Assembly: GCF_050699935.1 (NCBI RefSeq)
Contig: NZ_JBOHGB010000020.1
Coordinates: 4,132-68,131 of the forward strand
Source of the DNA: Actinophytocola sp050699935
Lineage (GTDB): Bacteria > Actinomycetota > Actinomycetes > Mycobacteriales > Pseudonocardiaceae
Direction: 5' to 3'
Length of the DNA stretch: 64,000 bases
Part shown: piece after piece, positions 44,174-53,700 of the stretch
Layout of the letters: each line of letters begins with the position of its first letter
How positions within the stretch are numbered: position 1 is the first letter of the stretch
Translations under genes and position numbers: made by a program
Notes under the pieces: model-generated
Told to the model about the DNA's origin: nothing
The model's database searches: none
The model's input: only the letters and a program-made list of their open reading frames with translations

Positions 44174-44203
44174 CGGGCCTCCATTCATGGCACTCTGACG
44201 AGT

Positions 44204-44218
44204 AAACATCCGAGGTCT
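44204..44218. promoter_or_regulatory. FadR-type operator candidate at the GntR gene, degenerate
   Basis: AAACATC-C-GAGGTCT resembles the perfect site ATACATC-C-GATGTAT at 47194-47208: the left arm matches in six of seven positions and the right arm in four. It lies between the divergent aldo/keto reductase and the regulator gene, overlapping the latter's GAGG. It may serve autoregulation and control of the fucose genes. Confidence 0.4.
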
Positions 44219-44235
44219 GCATGAAGGGTTGTGCC

Positions 44236-44946
44236 ATGCCGGTCACCGACGAAGCGATCGACAAGATCAAAGGCATGATCATCTCCGGCGAGCTGGCGCC
44301 CGGCGACCGGCTGCCGAAGGAGGCCGACCTCGCGTCCCGGCTGGGCCTGTCGCGCAGCTCGCTGCGCGAGGCGGTCAAGGCGTTGTGCCTGATCCGGGTG
44401 CTCGACGTGCGACAGGGCGACGGCACGTACGTCACCAGCCTGGAGCCGAAACTGTTGCTGGACGCCATGACGTTCGTGGTCGACTTCCACCGCGACGACA
44501 CCGTGCTGGACTTCTTCGCGGTACGCCGAATCCTGGAGCCGGCGGCGACCGCGATGGCCGCGCGGCTGATGACCGAGTCGGACATCGCCGAGCTGGCCAT
44601 GCTCCTGGAGGGGCTGGACGAGGCGCCGACCGTCGAGGCGCTGGTGTCCAACGACCTGGAGTTCCACCGGCGGATCGCGCAGGGGTCGGGCAACCCGGTG
44701 CTGTGCTCGCTGATCGACAGCCTGTCCGGCCCGACCACGCGGGCACGCATCTGGCGCGGCCTGACCCAGGAGGGTGCGGTCGCCAAGACGCGCGAGCAGC
44801 ACCGGGCGATATACGAGGCGATCGCGGCGCACGAGCCCGAGGTGGCCCGCTCGTGGGCGACGGTGCACGTGTCCGGCGTGGAGCAGTGGTTGCGCAAGGC
44901 CCTGGGGAGCGCCGACCCGGGCGAGTCCGGGGCGGGCGTGGCCTGA
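44236..44946 (+). CDS. FadR/GntR-family transcriptional regulator of deoxysugar catabolism
   Basis: This 236-residue regulator has an N-terminal winged helix (VTDEAIDKIKGMIISGELAPG, then ADLASRLGLSRSSLREAVKAL) and a C-terminal FCD all-helical domain (DFFAVRRILEPAATAMAA; NDLEFHRRIAQGSGNPVLC) with metal-binding Asp/His residues. ATG at 44236 is preferred because AAGGG lies 7 bases before it and it fits the family N-terminus; ATG at 44221 is possible. It sits among the L-fucose genes and probably responds to a sugar-acid intermediate. Confidence 0.88.
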   Translation: MPVTDEAIDKIKGMIISGELAPGDRLPKEADLASRLGLSRSSLREAVKALCLIRVLDVRQGDGTYVTSLEPKLLLDAMTFVVDFHRDDTVLDFFAVRRILEPAATAMAARLMTESDIAELAMLLEGLDEAPTVEALVSNDLEFHRRIAQGSGNPVLCSLIDSLSGPTTRARIWRGLTQEGAVAKTREQHRAIYEAIAAHEPEVARSWATVHVSGVEQWLRKALGSADPGESGAGVA

Positions 44947-45060
44947 TGGCCTCCGGCCCCCGGTTTCCAGCCTACGCCGGGGGACAGACGATTCCGTCGC
45001 ACTCCGCGTCGCATGTGGACAACCCGCTCCCGTTCCCGGGGGCCCCCGATTTCCAGTCTA
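44946..45060 (-). repeat. Dispersed repeat R3, copy B
   Basis: On the minus strand it reads CTGGAAATCGGGGGCCCCCG, GGGTTGTCCACA, GGAATCGTC and CCGGGGGCCGGAGGCCAT. These blocks occur in the order and spacing of copy A (5986-6096). It begins at the stop codon of the regulator gene and fills the gap up to the SDR gene. Confidence 0.75.
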
Positions 45061-45129
45061 GTGGCGGGGTCTGACGGTTCCGGGCCGGTTGGTGCGGGCT
45101 GTGGACAGGTCCGCGGTGCGAGTGGCATG

Positions 45130-45879
45130 TCAGGTTTTCGGGCGGGGGCGCAGGCCGTACATGCCGCCGTCCACGGACAGGGCCGTGCCGGTGGTCGACG
45201 AGGACAGCGGGCTCGCCAGGTAGGCGATCGCCTGCGCGACCTCGTCCGCGGTGACCAGCCGACCCATCGGCTGGCGGGCGGCGAGCGCGGCCCGCTCCGC
45301 CTCGGGGTCGTCGGCCGCGTCGAGCAGGCGGCCGACCCACGGGGTGTCCGCGGTGCCGGGGCACACGCAGTTGATCCGGATGCCGTCGTCGAGGTGGTCG
45401 GTCGCCATCGCGAGCGTCAGTGAGTACACCGCGCCCTTGCTCGCCGAGTACAGCACTCGGTTCGGCAGCCCTTGCACCGCGGCGATCGAGCAGGTGTTGA
45501 CCACCGCCGCCGCTGCCGACGCCCGCAGGTGCGGTAGCGCGGCACGGGTCATCCGGGCCATGCCCACGACGTTCACGTCCAGCACCCGGTGCCACTCGTC
45601 GTCGGAGTTGGCGGTCACGTCGCCCTGCGCGCCGATGCCCGCGTTGTTCACCAGCACGTCGACACCGCCGAGCTCCGCCGCGGCCGCGGACACCGCCGAG
45701 GTCACCGACCCATCGTCGGACACGTCGCACCGGAAACCGCGCAGCGGCGCGGGAACCTCCGGGTTCAGGTCGAGCACGGCCACCCGCGCGCCGCGGGCGG
45801 CGAGGAGCGAGGCGGTGGCCAGCCCGATGCCGGACGCGCCGCCGGTCACCACCGCGCGCAGGCCGTCGAAGTCGGTCAT
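45130..45879 (-). CDS. SDR dehydrogenase, 2-keto-3-deoxy-L-fuconate dehydrogenase-like
   Basis: This 249-residue classical SDR has TGGASGIGLATA at the N-terminus, NNAGIGAQG, catalytic Ser in NTCSIAAVQG, YSASKGAV with Tyr and Lys, and VCPGTADTPWVGRLL, the last being typical of the 2-keto-3-deoxy-fuconate/rhamnonate group. The ATG overlaps the stop of fucD (ATGA). It would oxidise C4 to give 2,4-diketo-3-deoxy-L-fuconate. Confidence 0.87.
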   Translation of the reverse strand: MTDFDGLRAVVTGGASGIGLATASLLAARGARVAVLDLNPEVPAPLRGFRCDVSDDGSVTSAVSAAAAELGGVDVLVNNAGIGAQGDVTANSDDEWHRVLDVNVVGMARMTRAALPHLRASAAAAVVNTCSIAAVQGLPNRVLYSASKGAVYSLTLAMATDHLDDGIRINCVCPGTADTPWVGRLLDAADDPEAERAALAARQPMGRLVTADEVAQAIAYLASPLSSSTTGTALSVDGGMYGLRPRPKT

Positions 45880-47171
45880 CTCGAACTCCACTGCGGACCG
45901 TCGGGGTAGGCGTACCACTCCAGGCTCTCATCGCGGATGCGGGCCGAGAACCCCGGCTGATCCGGCGCGAGGTAGCGCCCGCCCCGCACCACGGCCGGAT
46001 CGGTGAAGTGCTCGTGCAGGTGGTCCACCCACTCGATGGCCCGGTCCTCGTCGGATCCGGAAACGGCTACGTAGTCGAACATCGACAGGTGCCGCACCAG
46101 CTCGCACAGCCCCACCCCACCCGCGTGCGGGCACACCGGCACGCCGAACTTGGCCGCCAGCAACAGGATCGCCACGTTCTCGTTCACGCCGCCCACCCGC
46201 GCGGCGTCCAGCTGCAGCACCGACAGCGCACCGGTCTGCAGCAGCTGCTTGAACACCACCCGGTTCTGCACGTGCTCGCCGGTCGCGACGCGGATCGGCG
46301 CGAGCGCCTCGGCGATCGTCCGGTGGCCGAGCACGTCGTCGGGTGAGGTCGGCTCCTCGATCCAGTACGGGTCGTACGGCGCGAGCGCGCGCATCCACTC
46401 GATGGCCGGCCCGACGTCCCACCGCTGGTTGGCGTCCACCGCGATCCGCACCCCGTCGCCGACCGCCTCGCGCGCCCGCCGCAGCCGCCGGACGTCGTCG
46501 GCGAGCGAGCCGCCGACCTTGAGCTTGATCATGTCGAAGCCGTCCGCGACCACTTGTTTGGCCAGCCGCACGAGCTTCTCGTCGGAGTAGCCGAGCCAGC
46601 CCGGGCTCGTGCTGTACGCCGGGTAGCCGGCCGCCCGCAGGTGCGCCGAGCGCTCCTCGCGGCCGGGCTCGGCGGCGCGCAGGATGTCCAGCGCCTCGGC
46701 CTCGGTGAGCGCGTCGGTCAGGTAGCGGAAGTCGACGAGCCCGACGATCTCCTCGGGCGCCAGCGTGGCCAGGAAGCTCCACAATGGACGTTCAGCGCGC
46801 CGTGCGGCGAGGTCCCACGCGGCATTGACCACCGCGCCGACCGCCATGTGCGCCACCCCCTTCTCCGGACCGAGCCACCGCAGCTGCGAGTCGCCGACGA
46901 GGTCGCGGGACAGTGCCGCGAGTCCGGCCGCCGTGTCCGGAGTGGACCGTCCGACGACCATGCCGGCGAGCGCCCGGATCGCGGCGGCCTGCACGTCGTT
47001 GCCGCGCCCGATGGTGAACGCGAACCCGTAGCCGTCCGGCCCGTCGTCGGTGCGCAGCACGACGTAGGCGGCGGAGTAGTCGGGGTCGGGGTTCATCGCG
47101 TCCGAGCCGTCGAGGTCCCGGGACGTGGGGAACCGGATGTCCAGCACGTCCATGCCGACGATGCGCGCCAC
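45876..47171 (-). CDS. fucD: L-fuconate dehydratase (enolase superfamily)
   Basis: This 431-residue mandelate-racemase-type enzyme has DIRFPTSRDLDGSDAMNPDP and STSPGWLGYSD, signatures of fuconate dehydratase. The catalytic set is present: Lys-x-Lys in MIKLKVGG, Asp in AVDANQRWD, Glu in WIEEPTSPDD and ATGEHVQN, and His in VCPHAGGVGL. It dehydrates L-fuconate to 2-keto-3-deoxy-L-fuconate. GTG at 47171 follows a purine-rich AGGAAGGGGA. A perfect operator-like palindrome is 22 bp further upstream. It begins the leftward fucD-SDR operon. Confidence 0.92.
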   Translation of the reverse strand: MARIVGMDVLDIRFPTSRDLDGSDAMNPDPDYSAAYVVLRTDDGPDGYGFAFTIGRGNDVQAAAIRALAGMVVGRSTPDTAAGLAALSRDLVGDSQLRWLGPEKGVAHMAVGAVVNAAWDLAARRAERPLWSFLATLAPEEIVGLVDFRYLTDALTEAEALDILRAAEPGREERSAHLRAAGYPAYSTSPGWLGYSDEKLVRLAKQVVADGFDMIKLKVGGSLADDVRRLRRAREAVGDGVRIAVDANQRWDVGPAIEWMRALAPYDPYWIEEPTSPDDVLGHRTIAEALAPIRVATGEHVQNRVVFKQLLQTGALSVLQLDAARVGGVNENVAILLLAAKFGVPVCPHAGGVGLCELVRHLSMFDYVAVSGSDEDRAIEWVDHLHEHFTDPAVVRGGRYLAPDQPGFSARIRDESLEWYAYPDGPQWSSR

Positions 47172-47193
47172 GCGTTCCCCTTCCTCGCCCCAC

Positions 47194-47208
47194 ATACATC
47201 CGATGTAT
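47194..47208. promoter_or_regulatory. FadR/GntR operator of the fucD operon
   Basis: ATACATC-C-GATGTAT is a perfect 7+1+7 palindrome, unusually A/T-rich for this DNA, 22 bp upstream of the fucD start codon. A related degenerate site lies upstream of the GntR gene, so it is probably the target of that regulator. Confidence 0.65.
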
Positions 47209-47362
47209 ACCCGATCCCGGTCGCACAATCCAGAGTCACAGGGCCCTACCCATGCCATTGATCCGACGACCGCTCAGCGCCAGAGAACCGGGACGATCCT
47301 TGCCTTCACCCCGGGAGATCAGCACACTCTGTGGCCAGTCCGACGGAAGGGGTTGGCAGGGA

Positions 47363-48724
47363 ATGACACCCGATCATGCGGTGGTGATCGGCGCCAGCCT
47401 CGCCGGGGTGCTCGCCGCACGCGTCCTCGCCGACCACTTCGACCGGGTCACGGTCGTGGAGCGAGACGCGCTGCCGGACACCCCCGAGCCGCGGTCCGGC
47501 ACGCCGCAGGCGAAACACCCGCACATCCTGTTCGCGGGCGGCCGCCACGCGATGGACGCCCTGGTGCCCGGCCTGTCGGAGGATCTCGTCGCGGCCGGCG
47601 CGGTGCCCGTGGTGCTGCCGAGAGACCTGATGCTGCGCAACCGCGCCGGCTGGCTCGACCGTGACCTCGACGACCGGCACAGCCGGGGCGGCCTGCACAC
47701 GCTCTCGTTCAGCCGGCCACTGCTCGACTGGGCCATGGGCCGCCGCGTGCTGACGCTGCCGTCGATCGAGACGCTGGAGCGGCGCGAGGTCGTCGGGCTG
47801 CTGGTCGGCGGCGGCGCCGTGCGCGGCGTGCGGGTGCGGGACCGGTCGACCGGAGACACCGGCGAGCTGCGGGCGGACCTCGTGGTCGACGCGAGCGGGC
47901 GGACCTCACGCGCGCCTCGGTGGCTGTCGGCGGCCGGGCTCCCCGAGCCGCGGGAGAGCCGGGTGACGGTCCACCCCGGCTACGCCACCCGCGTGTTCCG
48001 GCGCGCCGAGCCGTTCGGTGACTGGAAGTCGATGATCGTCCTCGCCTACCCGGGCAGCCCGCGCGGCGGCGTGCTGCTGCCGATGGAGGGCGACCGGTGG
48101 ATCGCGAGCCTCAACGGCATGGGCGACGACCACCCGCCCACCGACGGCGCCGGCTTCCTCGCCTTCGCCCGCAGCCTGGCGACCACACTGCTGCACAACA
48201 CGATCAAGGACTGCGAGCCGGACGGCCCGGTGCTCGGCTTCCGCCACGGTGACAACGTGGCACGCCACCACGAGAAGTCCTCTGTGGACGGTCTGCTCGT
48301 CACGGGGGACGCGTTCCGCTCGTTCAACCCGGTCCACGGGCAGGGCATGACCGTGACCGCGACCGGCGCGCGGGTGCTGGCCGAGTGCCTGGCCGAGGGC
48401 CTGTCCGGGCTGGCGCCGCGTTTCCATCGCGCGCTCGCCCGGTCCGCGGCTCCGGCGTGGCAGTTCGCGACCGGGCAGGACATGCGCTACCCGGTGGCCG
48501 ACGGCCCGCCGCGGCGGCTGCCGGACCGGCTGGTCGGGCGCTTCATCGGCAGGGTCGAGCACGCGGCCGTCGCCGGTGGACCGGCGACCCGGGCGTTCCT
48601 GGAGGTGATGCAGATGGTCTCGCCGCCGAGCGTCCTGTTCCGACCGCGGGTGCTGTGCAGCGTGCTGCGCGCGCGACCGGTGACGACCGCCGCGCCGCCA
48701 CTCGCTCAGCTCTCCGGCGACTGA
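47363..48724 (+). CDS. FAD-dependent monooxygenase (geranylgeranyl-reductase/epoxidase-like)
   Basis: This 453-residue flavoprotein has N-terminal VVIGASLAGVLAARVLADHF, VERDALPDTPEPRSGTPQ, DLVVDASGRTSRAPRWL (DG-like) and VTGDAFRSFNPVHGQGMT (GD motif). The QAKHPHILFAGG stretch is seen in group A hydroxylase-like enzymes of antibiotic clusters. ATG at 47363 follows GGCAGGGA. It opens the biosynthetic cluster and ends overlapping the convergent methyltransferase by 19 bp. A hydroxylation or epoxidation of the cluster product is likely. Confidence 0.88.
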   Translation: MTPDHAVVIGASLAGVLAARVLADHFDRVTVVERDALPDTPEPRSGTPQAKHPHILFAGGRHAMDALVPGLSEDLVAAGAVPVVLPRDLMLRNRAGWLDRDLDDRHSRGGLHTLSFSRPLLDWAMGRRVLTLPSIETLERREVVGLLVGGGAVRGVRVRDRSTGDTGELRADLVVDASGRTSRAPRWLSAAGLPEPRESRVTVHPGYATRVFRRAEPFGDWKSMIVLAYPGSPRGGVLLPMEGDRWIASLNGMGDDHPPTDGAGFLAFARSLATTLLHNTIKDCEPDGPVLGFRHGDNVARHHEKSSVDGLLVTGDAFRSFNPVHGQGMTVTATGARVLAECLAEGLSGLAPRFHRALARSAAPAWQFATGQDMRYPVADGPPRRLPDRLVGRFIGRVEHAAVAGGPATRAFLEVMQMVSPPSVLFRPRVLCSVLRARPVTTAAPPLAQLSGD

Positions 48725-49554
48725 CCGGCGAACCGGGCGTGCACGTAGCTGGGTAGCTTGTCCCGCAAGCGTTTCAGCCGGTGCAGGTGCGGGTTCAGCA
48801 CGTCCCAGACGAACCCGCGCCCGGGCGGGAACAGCAGGTCGCGCACCCCGACGATGTTCTCGTCGGCCCGGCCGAACTCCGCGAGCTCGGCGGCGGTCGC
48901 CGCCCAGCGCCACGGCGGCAGCTGGTAGGACCGCCTCTTGCCGAGCATCAGCAGCTGCCGCAGCCGCGCCTTCTTCGACGGGTTCGCGACGGCCCAGTGC
49001 GGCACCATGTCGAACAGCATCTCGCCGCCGGGGAAACGCTTGGCGCACGCGGAGATCAGGCCCTTGGCGTCCGTCTCGTCGAGATACATCAGCAGGCCCT
49101 GCGCGGTGATCAGCACCCCGCCGGCCGGGTCGACCTCGTCCATCCAGCGCAGGTCCAGCGCCGAGCAGGCGAGACTGCGGCACCGGTCGGTGTCCGGCAG
49201 GAACTGGCGGCGCACCGCCACCGCCTCCTCGAGGTCGACCGCGAGCCAGCGGACGCGGTCGTTGTCCACCCGCCAGAACTGGGTGTCGAGCCCCTCGCCG
49301 AGCGCCACGACCGTGCCGTCCGGGTGGCGGGCCAGGAAGTCGCGCACCCGCTCGTCGAAGCACAACGCCCGCAGCGCGAACGTGATCGGCGGCCGGCCGA
49401 AGTTGTCCCGGAACGGATAGTCAATGCGTTCGCACACATCTACCGCGAGCGGGTCGCGGAGTAACGCGTCCGGCCGGCGCGTTTCCACCGCCCGGCAGTA
49501 CAGCGGCCACAACAGCGTTTCGGCGACGCCGCGGAGCTCCACCGGGGTCTTCAC
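48706..49554 (-). CDS. O-methyltransferase, TcmP/leucine carboxyl methyltransferase family
   Basis: This 282-residue protein starts at GTG 49554 with VELRGVAETLLWPLYCRA, as in TcmP. SAM-site features are VVALGEGLDTQFWR and LAVDLEEAVAVRR, then ITAQGLLMYLDE. TcmP methylates the carboxyl group of tetracenomycin precursors, so methyl-ester formation on a polyketide acid is a reasonable guess. It is divergent from the PrnB-like gene, and a symmetric site lies between them. Confidence 0.88.
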   Translation of the reverse strand: MKTPVELRGVAETLLWPLYCRAVETRRPDALLRDPLAVDVCERIDYPFRDNFGRPPITFALRALCFDERVRDFLARHPDGTVVALGEGLDTQFWRVDNDRVRWLAVDLEEAVAVRRQFLPDTDRCRSLACSALDLRWMDEVDPAGGVLITAQGLLMYLDETDAKGLISACAKRFPGGEMLFDMVPHWAVANPSKKARLRQLLMLGKRRSYQLPPWRWAATAAELAEFGRADENIVGVRDLLFPPGRGFVWDVLNPHLHRLKRLRDKLPSYVHARFAGQSPES

Positions 49555-49580
49555 GTGGCAACCGTTTCGATGAGGACACC

Positions 49581-49603
49581 GCCTGTCAAGGTCTTGACGG
49601 CGG
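49581..49603. promoter_or_regulatory. Operator candidate in the cluster's divergent promoter
   Basis: GTCAAG-GT-CTTGAC (49585-49598) is a perfect inverted repeat that extends imperfectly into GCC and GGC flanks. It includes a TTGACG that could act as a -35 hexamer. It lies between the methyltransferase and the prnB-like gene, so it may govern the main cluster operon. No cluster-specific regulator is present. Confidence 0.45.
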
Positions 49604-49657
49604 GGTTGCCATCCACCACCATCCCGAAACCATGCGTGATTCATCGGGGGAGCACGC

Positions 49658-50743
49658 GTGAGAACTCCGGGAGTTCCCCACCCCACAGAGTCCGATCCGG
49701 ATTTAGTGGCCGGCGCCGACCCGCTCGGCGCTGACGAGTTCGCCCGCCGCCTGCCCGCGCTCAATGCCGCCGCGGATCGCGCCGGGCTGGTGACCGCGTT
49801 CCGCGACCTGCTACCCACCCCCGACGCGCTGGCCGGCCTCGCGCCGCACGAATGCCTCGCCGCCATGCGCGACCTCGGCATGCTCCTCGGCTCGCTCAAG
49901 CGGCATGGTGTCGAGCCGGCCGACGCCGTGCCCGAGGCCGTCCCGGTGCTGTGCGAGCTGGGCGCGCGAACCGACATGGTGCCGAGGGACACCGTGCAGC
50001 ACTACGGCCCGTGGAACCCCGCGGACCACCGATGTCGCGCGTATGTGGGCTCCTCTCAGGAGGACGCGATGCAGGCGTCGATGCGCCTGGTCCACCCGCA
50101 CATGCGGCGCGCGCTCGACCTCTGCGACGTCTTGGCGGGCACCGAGCCGCGGGACCCGGCCTTCCCGGCCGCACTCGGCGAGCTCACCGAGCGGACCGAG
50201 GTGATGACCGAAGCCATGGACCTGGTGTCCGGCGCGGTCACCCCTTCGTACTTCGCCCACATCATGCGGCCGTACTACGAGGAGGTGACCATCGCGGGCG
50301 ACGTGCTGCTCGGCCCGGCCGCCGCACAGGTCCCCCTGTGGCTGGTCGACCTGGCCGTCTGGGCGTCGGACCGCAGCGAGCCCGACTACCAGCAGTTCCT
50401 CGCCGAGTCGGTCCGCTACAGCCTGCCGAAATGGCGCGCGTACCACACGGCGTGGCTTTCCCGCGAGTCCGTGGTGACCCGCGTCGTATCCGCCCTCCGG
50501 GAGGCCGAGGACTCCCCCGCGCTGACCGAGAGCGCCACCCTGCTGGCCGATCTGCTGCGCACGATCACGGTATTCCGCGGCCGACATCTGAGTATGGCCA
50601 GACGGTCGTACCGGATAGAGGTCCGGCTCTACGACCTCGGCAGCGGCGGGGGAAACGTCCCATTGCTCGGCCAGATTCTCGACCTGACCCGACAGGCGGC
50701 CAGCCTCGTACGCGCGCGAGGGGCGGCGAATGCCGCCCGATGA
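49658..50743 (+). CDS. PrnB family protein (tryptophan ring-rearranging oxygenase-like)
   Basis: This 361-residue protein is collinear with PrnB, monodechloroaminopyrrolnitrin synthase, also 361 residues. AAMRDLGMLLGSLKRHG with EPADAVP, HYGPWNP, PSYFAHIMRPYYEEV and LLGPAAAQVPLWLV all have direct counterparts in PrnB as I recall it. PrnB belongs to the indoleamine-2,3-dioxygenase-like haem proteins and rearranges (chloro)tryptophan to an aminophenylpyrrole with loss of the carboxyl group. GTG at 49658 follows GGGGGAG. It overlaps the PKS gene by 14 bp, so both are co-translated. Its substrate here could be 5-chlorotryptophan or another indole. Confidence 0.85.
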   Translation: MRTPGVPHPTESDPDLVAGADPLGADEFARRLPALNAAADRAGLVTAFRDLLPTPDALAGLAPHECLAAMRDLGMLLGSLKRHGVEPADAVPEAVPVLCELGARTDMVPRDTVQHYGPWNPADHRCRAYVGSSQEDAMQASMRLVHPHMRRALDLCDVLAGTEPRDPAFPAALGELTERTEVMTEAMDLVSGAVTPSYFAHIMRPYYEEVTIAGDVLLGPAAAQVPLWLVDLAVWASDRSEPDYQQFLAESVRYSLPKWRAYHTAWLSRESVVTRVVSALREAEDSPALTESATLLADLLRTITVFRGRHLSMARRSYRIEVRLYDLGSGGGNVPLLGQILDLTRQAASLVRARGAANAAR

Positions 50744-53700
50744 TCTGGTCCATTCGGACGTTCGGCCGCTGCCCGATCTGCTGCGTTCGCACGCCGAGCG
50801 GGCCGGCGGCAAGGTGGCGTTCCGCGACGACCGGCGCGCGGTCACCTACGCGGACCTGGAGCGGCGGACCCGGTGGCTCGCCGGGCACCTGGCAGGCGTG
50901 GGCGTCGGCCGTGGTGACCGCGTGGCCGTGTGCCTCGACAACGGCGTCGCCGTCGTCGAGAGCCTCCTGGCGATCACCCGGGCGGCCGCGGTGGGCGTGC
51001 CGCTCAACCCGCGCGCGTCGGACGCCGAGCTGACCCACCTGCTCGACGACAGCGGCGCGGCCGCGGTCATCACCGACCGGGGCCAGGGCCGGTTGGTGAT
51101 CACGAGCGAGTCGTGCGCGGCGCTGGCCGAGACCGACCCCGGCCGGCCCGCCCGCGACGACCTCGGGCTCGACGAGCCGGCATGGCTCCAGTACACGTCC
51201 GGCACCACCGGGCCGGCCAAGGGCGTGGTGTCCACGCAGCGCGCCGCGCTCGGCGCGGTGCTGACCCGGTTCCTGCCGGCCGTCGGCCTGGTGGCGGCCG
51301 ACGAGGTGCTGTGGCCGCTGCCGCTGTTCCACAGCTTCGCGCACTCGGTGTGCGTGCTCGGCGTGACCGCGGTCGGCGCGAGCGCGTGGATCACGACCGG
51401 CTTCCGTCCCGAGGCGACACTGGACCTGTTGCGGGAGCACCCGTTCACCGTGCTGGCCGGGGTGCCGGCGACCTACCACCAGCTGGTGCGCGCGGCCGGC
51501 CCGGGTGTCTCGGTGCCGAAGCTTCGGCTGTGCCTGAGTGCGGGCGCGCCGTGCCCGCCGGCTTTGCGCGGCGCGTTCGAGGACACATTCGGTCTGGAGC
51601 TGCTCGACGCGTACGGCAGCACCGAGACGTGCGGCGTGATCGCCGTGGACCGGCCGGGCGGGCCGCGGGTCGAGGGCACGTGCGGCCCGCCGGCGCCGGG
51701 CCTCGAGGTCCGCCTCGCCGACCCGGAGACCGGCGCCGAGGTACCCGCCGGCGCCGAGGGCGAGATCTGGATCCGCGGCGCCGGACTGATGCTGGGGTAC
51801 CACGGCCAGCCGGAGGCGACGGCGACGGTGCTGCGGGACGGGTGGTACCGGTCCGGCGACCTCGGCCGGCTGCGCGAGCACGGCCACCTCGCGGTGACCG
51901 GTCGCATCAAGGAGCTGATCATCTGCGGCGGCGAGAACATCCACCCCACCGAGGTGGAGCGGGTGCTCTCGCGGGCGCCCGGAGTCGCCGACGTGGTGGT
52001 CGCCGGCCGGCCGCACGACGTGCTCGGTGAGGTGCCGGTGGCGTACGTGGTGGCGGAGCCGGGCGGGGTGCGCCTGCCCGCGCTGCTCGCCGCGTGCCAC
52101 CGCGAGCTGTCGAGCGTCAAGGTGCCGGCGGAGGTCTACGAGATCGACGCCGTCCCGCGTCGGGGGCCCGACAAGATCGCCCGGCACGCGGTCGCCGGGC
52201 TCGACGCCCGGTTGCTGCGCGGCGGCGACGAGGCCACGGCCGGCGCGCTGCGCGAGCGGTTGCGGGGCCTGCCCGACCCGGAGCACGCGATGGTGCGGCT
52301 CGTGCTCGCCGAGCTGAGCGCGGTGTGCGACACGACGCCGGGCCCGGACGTCGCCTTCTCCGCGTGCGGGCTCACCTCGCTGCACGCGCTGGAGCTGCGT
52401 GACCGGCTGGGCGCGGTGACCGGGCTGGAGCTGACCGCCACCCTCGTGTACGACCACCCCACGCCCGCCGCGCTCGCCACGCACCTGCTCGGCACCCTGC
52501 TCGGGAACACCGCCGTGGCGCCGGCCGTCACGCGGCCGGCTCACGCGACGGCGAGCCCGGCGGCGGACACGGCGGCGGACACGGAGCCGGTGGCGATCGT
52601 CGGCATCGGCTGCCGCTACCCGGGCGGTGTCGCGTCGCCGGAGGACCTGTGGGCGCTGGTGTCCGGCGAGGTCGACGCGATCACCGAGTTCCCGGCCGAC
52701 CGCGGCTGGGACCTCGCCGGGCTGTACGACCCGGACCCGGACCGGATCGGCACGTCGTACACCCGGTCGGGCGGGTTCCTCGATCGCGTGGCGGACTTCG
52801 ACCCCGGCCTGTTCGGCATCTCCCCGCGCGAGGCGATGACCGTCGACCCGCAGCAACGGCTGCTCCTGCAGGTGTCGTGGGAGGCGGTGGAGCGGGCCGG
52901 CATCGACCCGGTCTCCTTGCGGGGCAGCCAGACCGGCGTGTTCGTCGGGGTGATGTACAGCGACTACGGCTCGCGGTTCGCCGGGGTCCCGCACGAGCTG
53001 GAGGCACAGCTGGTGCTCGGCTCGGCGGGCAGCGTGGCGTCGGGCCGGCTCGCGTACGTGCTCGGACTGCGCGGGCCGACGGTCACGGTGGACACCGCGT
53101 GCTCGTCGTCGCTCGTGGCGCTGCACCAGGCCGTGCGCGCGCTGCGGTCCGGCGAGTGCGGGCTGGCCCTGGCCGGCGGCGCGACCGTGATGTGCACGCC
53201 CAACTCGTTCGTCGCGTTCAGCCGGCAGCGGGCGCTGTCGCCGGACGGGCGGTGCAAGTCGTTCTCCGACGCGGCGGACGGGACGTCCTGGGCGGAGGGC
53301 GTCGGGGTCCTGCTGCTGGAGCGGCTCTCCGACGCGCGGCGCAACGGCCACCCGGTGCTCGCCGTCGTGCGGGGCACCGCGGTGAACTCGGACGGCGCTT
53401 CGAACGGGCTGACCGCGCCCAACGGTCAGGCGCAGCAACACCTGGTGCACGCGACCCTCGCCGCCGCTGGACTGTCCACTTCGGACGTGGACGCCGTCGA
53501 GGCGCACGGGACGGGCACCACGCTCGGCGATCCGATCGAGGCGCAGGCACTGCTCGCGACGTACGGCCAGGACCGGGCGGCCGACCGGCCGCTGTGGCTG
53601 GGGTCGGTGAAGTCCAACCTGGGCCACACGCAGGCGGCGGCCGGGGTGGCCGGCGTGATCAAGATGGTGGCCGCGATGCGGCACGGGCTGCTGCCGAGGA

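Noticed and set aside
44774..45061. Small plus-strand frames through 44946-45060
   Set aside because: They translate repeat R3 copy B and are shared with the other R3 copies, so no protein is claimed.
47209..47362. Attachment site or mobile-element scar at the left edge of the biosynthetic cluster
   Set aside because: No direct repeat of useful length was found shared with the 60022-60036 edge, and there is no tRNA, integrase or transposase.
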